Assembly (NCBI GenBank): GCA_036245805.1
Contig: BTRK01000004.1
Coordinates: 26,116,619-26,180,618 of the forward strand
Source of the DNA: Pristionchus mayeri
Taxonomy: Eukaryota > Nematoda > Chromadorea > Rhabditida > Neodiplogasteridae
DNA length: 64,000 nt
Direction of reading: 5' to 3'
The notes beneath the pieces are model-generated. The model was given only the letters and a program-made list of their open reading frames with translations, ran no database searches and was not told where the DNA came from. Of this stretch, positions 46,703 through 58,058 are shown piece by piece (within the stretch, counting starts at the first letter, position 1; each line of letters begins with the position of its first letter). Made by a program: the position numbers and the translations under genes.

Positions 46703-46711
46703 CTGAGAAAG
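46703..46711 (-). promoter_or_regulatory. Probable trans-splice acceptor of pfd-4
   Basis: Minus-strand CTTTCTCAG lies one base before the pfd-4 ATG. Confidence 0.5.
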
Positions 46712-46925
46712 AGAAGGATGCAAAGAAAATATAGAAACATTATATTATTTTGCTATAGCAGAAGCGCAATACATCAAAAAGAAGATCTTGCAAGATTTTA
46801 AATTTTGGAACCACTAAACCGGAAAATCAAACTGGAAAATTCCGGAAAAAGGTCAAATTTTCCGTGGTAAACCTCGCTCCCTGCGCGAATTTAAAACGGC
46901 AAATGTTCTTACACAATCGCACAAT

Positions 46926-49900
46926 CACATTTAGGGACAGCAGCCGTGTTTATGAATGAGCAGAACAATTAGCAAAATGGGGGGCAAATGGAAGCTTACC
47001 CTACCCCATTTCGAGTTTTCACTTTAGTTTTTCAAAAATAATGTAAAATAATAAGAAAAACAATAATATATGTTGATAAAGAAGCCGACGTTTTGAGTCC
47101 AAGCAGAGCGCATCACAAGTCACTTTCATACTCAATTTATCGCAAACTGAAATCCGATAAAATATTTCAGCACCGTTCATATGAATTGATTAATTTCTTA
47201 TTAATTTTTAACCCGCTCTAAAAAATGCGACATATCACCAATCATAACCAAAAACACCCATAAATATCTCGGTGTTTCAGAAGCGTCAAGCAAGTGCAAG
47301 GATTACGGTAACATCAAAGTAAAATAGCATTTTCTATAAAACCGCTAATAGTATATTTTTGTTTTCTAGTATGTGGTGTAAAACAGAGTTTATCGCAATA
47401 TAACCAAAAATCTCGAATGTACTATAAGCGGTTTTAAAGAAAAAGCAAAAAATGCACTTTCACAACGGTAAAATGCTCAACTTTGACGGGCTCATTCTCT
47501 AATATCTTATACTTTTATTTATTTTTATTGTGAATACAATTTTTTGTGATTGATGATCTGCTTAAACTGAAGAAATGAAGCTTCAACACTTAGTTCTGAA
47601 AACACGTATATTTTCGATCGCTTTGTGCTTCTCCAATTCTGCAACATGTCCTGTCTTCTCATGTTTGGTGTTCTTTCATCATGTGTTTATATTCATTCCA
47701 ATCAATAAAATTGTCGAAAAATCGTATTAAATATTTTTTTTAATGATTTAAAATTTTGAAAGAATTTGGCTTGAAAAGTACGGTAGTTTGAAAGCAAAAG
47801 CGTCTGAAGGAGGCACCCATTATTCCGTACTCAAATATTCGGGCTGCCGTCCCTAGTGTGATTTAGGGACGGCAACGGTGTTAACGAATGAACAAAACAA
47901 TTCACAAATGGGTCCCCAATCGAAGAGTATGCCTACCCCATTCCGACTTATCACTTTAGTTTAAAAAAATAATGATCAACTAAAGAGAAAAACAATAATA
48001 AACATAAGTCAAAATGCCGACGCTTTCAGTCCAAGTGGAGCGCATCTCAAGTCACCCCTTCACTCCGAATTATCGCAAACTGAAGTAGCTGATTTTTATT
48101 GAAGTAACGCAAAACCATTTACTGTATGGTTTTTACTTGTGAATAGCACTCTAGCAACCACTAATTATCAGTTATAATTACAAATACGGAGAGAAATTAT
48201 TCTAGGCACCTTGAAGCCACACTGAGAACCAGAGATTACGGTAGTTGCAAATTCGACGTTCATTTTCTCTGAGGACGACGTTCGTATATTTCTGATTTTG
48301 TAATATAAGATGCGCATCGATGTCTTGAAATACATACTAAAAAATCTCAGATATACGAATGTCGTCCTCCGAGGAAACATTGAAAGCTCATTTTCGTAAC
48401 GGTAAAACGCTCTATTTTGACGGCCTTATTCTCTTTTATTTGATATTTATATTTATTTTTATGTTGAAAAACATTTTTTGCGCTTCATAATCTACAAATA
48501 CTGTGAAAACGAAGCTTCAACACTTAGTTCTGAAAACACATGTATTTTCGATTGCTTCGTGCTTCTCCAATTCTTCAATATTTCTATTCTTGCCATGCTT
48601 GGTGTTCTTTAAATATGTGTTCATATTCATTCCAATTAATAAAATAGCTTAAAAATAACATTAAATATTTTAAAAAAATGTTTTAAAATATTGAAAGAAT
48701 TTGGCTTGAAAAGTACGGTAATTTGAAGGAAAAGCGTCGGAAGGAGGCATCCATTATTCCATACTCAAAAATTCCCGCTGCCGTCCCTAGTGTGATTTAG
48801 GGACGGCAGCCCGAATTTTTGAGTACGGAATATTGGTTGCCTCCTTCCGACGCTTTTGCTTCAAACTACCGTACTTTTCAAGCCACATTCTTTCAATATT
48901 TTAAAACATTTTGTAAAAATATTTAATGTTATTTTTAAATTATTTTAGTGATTGGAATGAATACGAACACATATTGAAAGAACACCAAGCATGGCAAGAA
49001 GGGAAATATTGAAAAATTGGAGAAGCACGAAGCAATCGAAAATACATGTGTTTTCAGAACTAAGTGTTGAACGTTCGTTTTCACAGTATTTGTAGATTAT
49101 GAAGCACAAAAAATTGTTTTCCCAATAAAATAAATATAAGATTTAAAATATTAGAGTACGAGGCCGCCAAAGTTGAGCGTTTTTGTTCAGTGAATACACA
49201 TTTTATGATTTTTCTCGAAAAATGCTTTCCGCATATTCGAGATTTTTTAAATTTTATTAGATATTAGTGTTTCTTATAACGTACTCGAAAACAAAAAAAT
49301 ATACGGAAAGCGGTTTTATAGAAAATGTTATTTTACTTCGATGTTACCGTAATCCTTGCACTTGCTTGACGCTTCTGAAACACCGAGATATTTATGGGTG
49401 TTTTTTGTTAGGATTGGTGATATATCGCATTTTTTAGAGCCGGTTAAACATTAATAAGAAATTAATTAATTCATATGGACGGTGCTGAAATATTTTATCG
49501 GGTTTCAGTTCGCGATAAATTGAGTATAATAGTGACTTGTGATGCGCTCCACTTGGACTCAAAACGTCGGCATATTCATCAACATTCATTATTGTTTTTC
49601 TTATTATTTCACATTATTTTTGAAAAACTAAAGTGAAAACTCGAAATGGGGTAGGGTAAGCTTCCATTTGCACACCAATTTGTTAATTGTTCTGCTCATT
49701 CATAAACACGGCTGCTGTCCCTATAAATAAAAATTTTATAAATTATTTAGGGACGGCAGCGGGAATTTTTGAGTACGGAATATTGGTTGCCTCCTTCCGA
49801 CGCTTTTCCTTCAAACTACCGTACTTTTCAAGCCAAATTCTTTCAATATTTTAAAACATTTTGTAAAAATATTTAATGTTATTTTTAAATTATTTTAGTG

Positions 49901-50345
49901 ATTGGAATGAATACGAACACATATTGAAAGAACACCAAGCATGGCAAGAAGGGAAATATTGAAAAATTGGAGAAGCACGAAGCAATCGAAAATACATGTG
50001 TTTTCAGAACTAAGTGTTGAAGCTTCGTTTTCACAGTATTTGTAGATTATGAAGCACAAAAAATGGTTTTCAACATAAAAATAAATATAAATATCAAATA
50101 AAAGAGAATGAGGCCGTCAAAATTTAATTAGAAATATACGAATGTCGTCCTCAGAGAAAATGAACGTCGAATTTGCAACTACCGTAATCTATGGTTGTCA
50201 GTGTGGCTTCAAGGTGCCTAGAATAATTTCTTTCCGAATTTGTACTTATAACTGATAATTAGTGTTTGTTAGAGTGCTATTCACAAGGAAAAAACATACA
50301 CTAAATGGTTTTGCGTGACTTCAATAAAAAAATCAGCTACTTCAG
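46926..50345. repeat. Composite inverted-repeat complex
   Basis: At least four related arms: 46926-47890, 47870-48785, 48795-49735 and 49745-50345. The junctions share TTTAGGGACGGCAGC. 48795-49100 and 49745-50050 are direct repeats of each other and inverted relative to 48480-48780; 49150-49730 is inverted relative to 46930-47560. Related sequence (AATATTCCGGCTG, AAAAGTACAGTAG) also occurs at about 5940-6050. The picture is of one palindromic element family inserted next to or into another copy. Open frames are short and random. Confidence 0.75.
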
Positions 50346-50392
50346 TTTGCGATAATTCGGAGTGAAGGGGTGACTTCTCCGTTTTTTCAGCG

Positions 50393-50605
50393 CAGGAAGC
50401 GCGCCACTTTTGCGAAGCGGTGCGGACACCTTACAACACCACCTCGCAAACGTATTCCGCGCAGCTTCGTGAAAATTGCGGCGCCGCTTCATGTAAGTAA
50501 CGCCGCAGCTTCGCGAAAGTGGCGTGGACTAATTAAATAACCCTGCTTTTGCGAGGTGGTGTTGTAAGGTGTCCGCACCGCTTCGCAAAAGTGGCGCGCA
50601 TCCTG
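50393..50605. repeat. GC-rich palindrome
   Basis: Arms 50393-50451 and 50546-50605 pair (CGCGCCACTTTTGCGAAGCG and complement, then ACACCTTACAACACCACCTC and complement) around a loop of about 95 bp that itself repeats the CGCAGCTTCG motif. Confidence 0.85.
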
Positions 50606-50631
50606 CATCGTAAAACCGGAGCTATGCACGG

Positions 50632-50953
50632 CCCCCGGAGCATCGACATAAGGAAAGGGAAAACGTCCAGGGGCTGTCCATGAAATTGCTTGAGTTGTAT
50701 AAAAATATGCTGCAGAATTACCGCTAAACATAGGAAAAATGCCTGAAATTCAGGGTTTTTGTTGATCGCAAACTGAGTTTGGTTGGGGAAATTTCAGGGA
50801 CATCGCTACGAGAAACATTCAACATTAGTGACGATCAGGCAACATTCGTGATAAATCAGGCAATACTGACTGTACATTATTCGAACGTGCGCTCCCTTTC
50901 CTTGATGCTTGCGGACGTTTTATTTTTCCTTATGTCGATGCTCCGGGGGCCGT
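50632..50953. repeat. Inverted repeat pair with CGGCCCCCGGAGC ends
   Basis: ACGGCCCCCGGAGCATCGAC at 50632 onward is mirrored by GTCGATGCTCCGGGGGCCGT at about 50934-50953; the match continues inward for about 45 bp, with some 225 bp of unmatched sequence between. Confidence 0.8.
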
Positions 50954-52657
50954 GGCAACCTCGATTTCATAAGATAAGAATTGCGGAATTGATATAAGGA
51001 GGATGGGTAGTAGCATTCCCATTTCACAAACATGTTAATGCAAAAATTCGTGTTCAATACTAAGGCGTAGTCTTAAGAAAAAAAGTACTTCAATATTTGG
51101 GGCGTCTCAAATATTGAACAATATAGCATATTTGCTTAGAGTTGAACATGTTCTATATTATAGAATGCATTTTTTTTAACACCCCTCCGCGGTTCCTACC
51201 CATAATTCGTGTCATTTTTCTTCTACATTTAATTTCTCGTAAATAAAAAAACGCCTTCATTACCTCAGGCTATATTTAATAGACGACTCATGCTAAGAAA
51301 TTTATCGCACATTTATCTCCGCCTTACATTGCCTAATAATGATGAGATAAGTGAACATATAGAATTTCCGACCTTTTTTTCAAAAATGTATTGTTATTTT
51401 ACGACTAACGTTTAAAATCCCTAACACTACGGGTGGAAGGGTGGTGCACAACACTTCACATTAATGCTTCTAAATCATAGTTTTCTGAAAAGTTTGCTGA
51501 AATATTTCACAATTTGTCATCGCAGGGGAGTTTCAAAAGGGTCGATTTCACGATTTTAGTATTTCCAATGGTCCAACCTAGCTCATTTGACAATGATAAT
51601 TCGCATACAATTATTTGTAAACGATTCCACACTGTTCCGGAAAGAAAATCCAAAGAAATTTTCAAACCACGTTGAAAATCTCGGGTTTTGTAGTCACCTC
51701 GCAAAGCATTTTGGAAGGCAGGGATTGTGCCAAATAAACTTAGTTGCTGCTAGAGAGTAACGATGCACTGTACACATATTTTTATCTGTTCATTAGAGTT
51801 GATTTTTTTTTCAATTTTAAGAGCATTGATTTTTAAGCAAAAATTTCGCTATCGTCTAATCCCCTCCACGGCCATATCTTTACTCGCTGACGCACCTAAA
51901 ATGTAGAGTGCTGACCACTGTATCTAATGCAACATACATAAAATCAAATGCTTTCCTTCTTCAAGCGAAATAATATTTAAAAAAGTGGCGACACGAATTA
52001 TGGGACAACCCAATATTTGCACTTGTAAATTAATGTAAATAATTTCGAATACATATTAGAGAGCAAAAATCTATCACCTTTTGTGACTCGAAAGTTGAAT
52101 TACGTAGTTTCCCAGTATCCAGTGTGCAAGGAACAACTTCGAAAGCACTAGTAAATTAATATATACTATCTACGTATTTTCTTAAGAATATTGCCACGTT
52201 CCTCAAAATATTTATCGAAAAAAATAAATCGGCATGTCAAAATCAACAGTGATGGATATTTTGGAAATGATAAGGATGATTTCAGAAAGTAGGAAAATCG
52301 TGACGGTTTTTTCTGAATATTCTTTCTTCTTTCTCACTGGCAATTGACATGGAGCGGACATCCCGAACGAGTGAACTCACACATCTCAAAGACCATCGAT
52401 CACTGGGTAGCCAATCTAGTCAGAGAGAGATCCTTCCAATCAAATGGAAATGGTGATCATTGGAAGTGGCTCCCCTATCTACCTGTGAGATGATCTCTCC
52501 GGACTCCTTCCCCTTCTCTCCTCTTCCTCAGTAGGATCTCCTGCAGAAGGAAGAGTCCATCTTCCACCCATATCTTCACCATCGATTCTTCTTCTTCTTC
52601 CGTATTCCATTCTCGATCTTCTCTCTTTTTCATCATTCTGTTCAGAATCCACTGACG
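50954..52657. other. Intergenic, nothing recognised
   Basis: AT-rich to about 52300, then strand-asymmetric sequence leading to the copine 3' end. Short open frames only; a minus-strand frame starting at the ATGA overlapping the copine stop (52661-52479, highly charged) is more likely chance or an alternative tail than a gene. Confidence 0.4.
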
Positions 52658-55197
52658 TCATCGATCCGAACCCTCGAGATCGAGAAGGATTCTGTGCTGA
52701 ATAGAGAGGAAATGGGAGCAGATGAACTCACTCTCATAGAGGACGTCGTCTTCGAGAGATACGCTGTCAATTGGGAGGGAACTCTGGACAAGGCAGCTTC
52801 GGATAGGGAGTTCCCATCTTCCCATCCGTTCTCACCCTTCCTGCTCACTTCCTTGAGATCGATGAACTGGAAGGGAGAAGAGTAAAGAGAGAAGAGAAGG
52901 ACAAGTGAGACTCACATTCACCAAATCTCGAGTGACTCTTCTTCCCTGGTATGAGATTCGTGTGCCTCCTCTTCCAAGTCGATCCAATTCATCCTTCTTC
53001 CTCTCCCCCATTCCCACGAAGAGAATAGAGATGGGTGCTTTGGATGCGAATATGACAGCTTGAACGACTTCCTTCGAATGATCTTCGTCCATCTTGAGGG
53101 GGGGGGATGACGTCACCTTGAGATCATCAATTGCTCCTCTCGTTACAATCACCAGAATGAAGTACTGAGTATTAGCCGTCGATCTTCTGAGATTGGCATG
53201 AATGGCAAGTCTGAATGGAGGATATCTCCCTTCTTCCCTCCCTCTGCATCTCACTTGGAGACATAGTAGATGACATGGGATAGATGGGCGACTCTCGATG
53301 GAAGGACTTTCTCCATCGATCCATGGAGGCACGATACCACACTATCCACTGAGTCGCAGTATGGATTCGTATCCAGACTCTCAAGTGTTTCTGTCCCTCC
53401 TTGTCCCCCCCACCCTCCCCCCTCCCTCCCCCCCCCTTCCCCCTCCCTCTCCCCCCCCCCTCCCCCCCCTCCCCCTCCCTTCTCTCTACCAGACAGAACT
53501 GCTGCGATTCCCGGTCGACGGGAGGAATTCGACCTGCGAATCCAAGGGCTGATATCGACTTGCTGCAATGGTAACTGAAGAAGGAGACGAGAGGGACACT
53601 ACTTGAGGTAATCCTCGACACAGCCTCCGATTGATCGAATAATGAATTCAGCATCTAGAGAGAGACATGACGAGATCTCTTCTTCATTGGGAGAAGAGAA
53701 ATCGATGGCGAATGAGAGATGGAGAGAAGTACTGTAGATGGATGAGAATGAGGGAGAGAGGGAGTGTCTACTCACCCCGAGGAGATGAAGTGAAGGAAGG
53801 AATGGATAGGAAGGGGAGAGACTCGAAGAGGTTCAAGAAGGCCAATCACTCTTCGTCCCTCTCCACCGTCACCCCGACGATTCAACTGAACGAATATGAT
53901 CACGACACGACTCGGTCACTCCATTCGTTCTCCCTCTTCTTCCTACCTGGTAGACCTTTCCTTCGATGCAATCCCTCTCTAATTGACTGAGTGTAGTCTG
54001 AGTCTCTCCGATAATCAATTCACTCTTACTCTTCTCATCTCGAAGAAGAAGAGTGATGATGATGACTCTGAATCTCTTCCTTCTCCCTCCTCTCTCCCCA
54101 CTCCTCACTCTAATTCATCTCCGATGAATATACAGAATGGTCTCCAATTGATTCGCGAGTTGGTTACTCTCACTGCTTCACTTCGGAAGCTTTCATTCCC
54201 TTCTCGAATCTCATGCACTAACACACTCAACTGCAATCTCGAATATGCATTCGATTGAGATGGATCGAGAAAGGGAGTGAATGGAGGGAGGTGGGAGAGG
54301 GAGGGGGGAGGGAAGTGGAGGGGGAGAGGGGGGACACGATACCGTTGATGAATCACTGATGAACTTCCGACTCAGATCTCGAACTTCGAATTGAATTTGA
54401 AAAGGAGGAGGAGGGAATTTGAGTGAGAAAGTGATATCGAGAATGGCAACTTCTTCCCCTCTGGATGGAGAGCTGAATGGACTGATGATAGGGGGAGGTG
54501 GATGGAGGGGGGGGGGGCTCTTACATGAAGGGGAGAGTGAGTCTCCGAGTGTTGATCACTTGGGAGAGACTGAATATGCAGAATGCAATAGGGGAGTCCT
54601 CTTTGTCGATACACCTCAATCCTCCCTTCCTCCCTTCCCCATTCTATCACTCACAATTCAATTTTCATTGGCTGCACAATCTCGAACTCAAATTGGATGG
54701 AGAATACAGAGGGAAGATCAACGAAGTCATTGAGAGGCAGCTCGAATCGATCGGAGAAGGCAGACTCGAGAAGGAGAGTATGGAGGGGAAGGGGGAAGGG
54801 GGAAGGGGAAGGGGAAGGGGGGGGGAAGGGGGAGGGGGGAGGGGGGAGGGGGAAGGGGGGAAGGGGGGAAGGGGGAGGGGGTACCAGTTTCCATGGTCCT
54901 TCGCGTCCTCCTGATTCGCTCTCGTGGATGGAAAGGAGAAGAGGACGAGGGAAGGAGATGGTGCTGTTCCTCAATCTCTTCCTTCTTCTCTCTCCTTCTC
55001 ACGACACGAACCTCAATTGGAAGTGGAAGATCACGATGTCTCGAGGGCTTTTATCAACAGCTTCGAGTGAACTTCTGCAATGGGAGGATGAGATGAGAAG
55101 AGGGAATCCTTCACTTCTTCAGTTTAGGAGGAAGGAGGGGTGGGGCTGCCAACTCTTTCCGCATCTCCATTATTCGACGGATACGAACCATATTCAT
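52658..55197 (-). CDS. Copine family protein (two divergent C2 domains plus vWA)
   Basis: Copines are calcium-dependent membrane-binding proteins. Sixteen exons close in frame to 549 residues, the usual copine size: 55197-55115, 55074-55003, 54969-54885, 54764-54655, 54569-54525, 54460-54343, 54230-54109, 54067-53947, 53885-53776, 53731-53603, 53574-53490, 53379-53255, 53210-53117, 53092-52916, 52866-52732, 52696-52658. C2A occupies about residues 30-145 and C2B about 150-270 (EVRDLSRKFISDSS, VTNSRINWRPF, LIIGETQTTLSQL). The vWA/copine domain follows: SFLHFISSGTSLHLSFAIDF (about 283-300), ISALGFAGRIPP, NPYCDSVDSV, YFILVIVTRGAIDDLK, APISILFVGMG, and the C-terminal RVPSQLTAYL. The C2 domains lack the usual SKSDP calcium-loop sequence and the MIDAS reads DFSSPN rather than DFTASN. 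All introns are short. Confidence 0.93.
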
Positions 55198-55975
55198 CGT
55201 GGAAAAGGGAAAGGGAGTCGAAAGAGGACGGATTCTGAAAGGGGAAGAAGAGGATCGAAAGGTGACGAAAGGGACGAAAAGTGGAGAAGGAATGAAGAGA
55301 ATGAATGAGATAGAAGACATTTGATAGTCTAGAGTAAATATGCCCAGAAGAAACAACGTGTGGGGGAGATTGGAGGGATTGAGTAAGGGTTGGGAGAAAG
55401 AGACTCATTCTCGATTCACGAATGATCAGAGGGAAGGACAGACAGGGGAGAATGAGATGAATGGAGGAGGAAGGAAGGAATGGAGGGAAGAGTAGCAAGA
55501 TCCTTCCTATCGTTGGAGGAACGGACGAAGTATGGGAGTGAGTAGGGTTGAAAGCGAGAGAAGACAATAAGGAGGATTTGGATGAATGGATGAGGATGGA
55601 TACAGTCCCTCTTCTCTCCTTCCCTCCATTTACCCGTAGACTTCATCGTGAGGAGATTGGGGAACAAAAGGTACGGATGAATGAACTGCAAGCATCTCTT
55701 CATCCCTTCACTCATCTCATCCTTCCATTTCTATATTTTATTCAGATCTGCCCGCTTTCCGTGTGATGATCTCCTTCCTCCTCCCCCCTCTCTCCCTTCT
55801 CCTCTTCTCTCCTCCTTCCCCCTTCTCAGACAAGGAACTATCCACGTCCTTCTCCATAACTCACCAAATATGTGAGTAGATGAATCAGGAGGGGGGGGGG
55901 GGTCAATGAGTATCTTCTCCTCTCCCCATCATTGACTCTTCTCTTCTCACTTCGTTCCTTCTTCTTCACCCTTTG
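55198..55975. other. Region between divergent genes; possible exons of the cysteine-rich gene
   Basis: Purine-rich then pyrimidine-rich. Short plus-strand exon-like pieces with good splice sites (for example about 55639-55671 and 55831-55871) might belong to the downstream gene, but their phases do not combine convincingly. Confidence 0.3.
55235..55244 (-). promoter_or_regulatory. Probable trans-splice acceptor of the copine gene
   Basis: Minus-strand CCCCTTTCAG lies about 37 bases before the copine ATG with no upstream exon evident. Confidence 0.4.
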
Positions 55976-57752
55976 ATGTTTCTCCTTCTCTTCGTCTTCC
56001 TTCCCTTCTCTTCTTCTCAACAGCAGCCTCGGCAGTGTCTCTCAGTGAGTTCCTCCTCCTCCTCTTCCTTCCTCCGCTCTCCTCCCCTCCTCTTCAGTGT
56101 GCTTACTTTCTATCCTTGCCGAGAGCCTTGTTCTGGTCCCTGCTTCACTTACATCTTCGAGGATCCCGACACTCGTTAGTTTCCATCAATGTCTCCATTC
56201 TACCGTAACTTATATTCAGGAGGAGGATAAGTAATATTTCTTTCAGCCAATCAACTTCTTTTTGTTCGTGGATGTCATGATGATGGTTGGAGTGATCTCA
56301 TATCGTCACTTTCTATCCTTGCTTTCTCGGCTCTGTTACACTTTGGAGGTCCCATGTCAGTTTAGAGGTCCCAAGGTATACTCTGTCAGATTAGAGGTCC
56401 CAACCAGTTTAGAGGTCCCAAACATTTTAGAGGTCCCATGACATTTGTCAGTATAGAGGTCCCATGGTACTGTCAGTTTAGAGGTCCCATCAGTTTAGAG
56501 GTCCCACGAAATCCGACGACTCTCTGAGCTGGTCGATTGCCTTCAGAAAATTCTGGCAACTGCTACAGATATTCGACGACATTCAAAAATTCTGACGGCC
56601 TCTAGAGATGGTCGACGACTCTCAGAAAATTCTAAATGCTCTGAAAGTTTGTCGACAGCCATCAGAAAACGTGGACGGCTCTGAGAGAGCTTTCAAAAAA
56701 CTTCTTCAGGCTCTAGCAGACTGACGACCACCACTAAAAAATTCTGCGGTCACTCAAAAGTCGACGATCATCAGAAAATAATGACAGGAAATGTTCTCCT
56801 TCAGAGACATTGCATTAGACATAGTATGAGGTCCTTCATGATTTTGTGTGCCAGAGCTTTTTTGGATCCGTCAAAATTTTTCGAAGGTCTTCATAATTTT
56901 ACAGATGTCGTAAAAATTGAATGAGAGACATCGGAATAAGGGGTGGGGTTCTGATGGATGTTTGATTATTCCGAAAAACATCGGAATTTTAGCAGGACCT
57001 TCGTAATTTTCTGAAGGAATTCCGAGTCTGAATACTACATTTATAATTGTCTGAGGAACATCGGATATGTCACAAGGTCGCTGGACATTCCTGAAGGTCG
57101 TCAACCGTCATTTCTCAGATACATACGATTTTATGAGGACCGTCAGAATTTTTAGAAGGCCATGTCGCATCTGGGAGGGCCGAAATAATATTTGGAATTG
57201 GGTGGGGCATCTGTAGAGTCAGAATTGTATTGAATGATGTCCATCAAGTCAGGATTTTCTGAAGACTCATGCAACAAGAGATCTCATCTTCCCTCCAACT
57301 CGGGAAGCAAAGACATCTGCACTAGATCACAGTATAACAATTGTGAGAACTTGAATATGCAATGGGAGAGTTCTTCCTACTCTCATATCCAGAATGCTCT
57401 CTTTGTCCTAATGACTTGAGTTGAGAGAGAGAAAGGTGCACAGCCATCAACGGGAGTCCTTTCAACTGCTACGAGTGGAGAGAGAATGAGAAGAACTGCA
57501 AGGTGAACAGATGCAACAAGAAGTACTGCACGAAGAGTGTCCTTCGAATGGGAAGTCAGTCCAACCTCCCCTCCCCCCCCTCCCCCCTTCTCTTCTTCCC
57601 CTTCTTCAGACAGCTACAGCATCCGCAAAGCGTGTTCTAATGTGAACATTCTCGGTCTGGATAACTCGTGTGCAAGAAACTGTACTGCAATGGCTCCCCA
57701 TCCCTCCTTTACACTCTCTTCTCCTCCTTCTTCTCCATCTTCTCAATCGTAA
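55976..57752 (+). CDS. Cysteine-rich secreted protein, exon structure incomplete
   Basis: A signal-peptide exon at 55976-56044 (MFLLLFVFLPFSSSQQQPRQ) is followed by a cysteine-rich frame ending about 56175 (FYPCREPCSGPCFTYIFEDP), but the obvious 53-bp intron between them breaks the frame, so one boundary is wrong. After a repeat-filled intron come open pieces with Cys at about 57260-57350, then exon about 57471-57549 (NCYEWRENEKNCKVNRCNKK) and exon 57611-57752 (KACSNVNILGLDNSCARNCT, then a Ser/Pro tail), which join in phase. Cys spacing is dense and regular enough to suggest a disulfide-rich extracellular protein. Family not recognised. Confidence 0.45.
56342..56509. repeat. Degenerate tandem repeat of TTTAGAGGTCCCA
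   Basis: Eight copies of a core (CAG)TTTAGAGGTCCCA spaced irregularly by 0-13 bases, between two parts of the cysteine-rich gene. Confidence 0.9.
56510..57230. repeat. Degenerate repeats of TCGACGAC...TCAGAAAATTCT
   Basis: A loose 30-40 base motif with GTCGACGAC or CGACGAC and CAGAAAATTCT recurs at least six times from about 56510 to 56790; from about 56860 to 57160 related words appear in the opposite sense (ATCGGAATTTT, AAGGTCGTC), suggesting an inverted arrangement of a decayed array. Confidence 0.6.
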
Positions 57753-58058
57753 TCTTTATGGAGAATCAGTAGATGAATGGTCTGTCCTCCATACTAAATT
57801 CTTCCTCTTCTTCCACTCTCCAATTCCGTTCTCTTCTTCTTCTTCGGTGCATCACTTCTTCCACTTCTGTAATCCTCTTCCCTTCTCCTCTCTCTCTCCT
57901 TCTCTCCTCTCCTCTCACCACTTCCATTACTGAGTAGTGTCCTCACAGCATCTCCTCTCCTCCATTCTCCATCCAATTCTCTCGCTGTTCCATTCCCTCT
58001 TTCTCCACTCCAATTCTGTTCACTCTCTCCATTCCTCCCTCAAATGTATTCGATTCGT

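Noticed and set aside
55124..55567. 147-codon minus frame upstream of the copine
   Set aside because: Overlaps the real first copine exon out of frame and has the Ser/Phe/Leu composition of a pyrimidine-rich strand.
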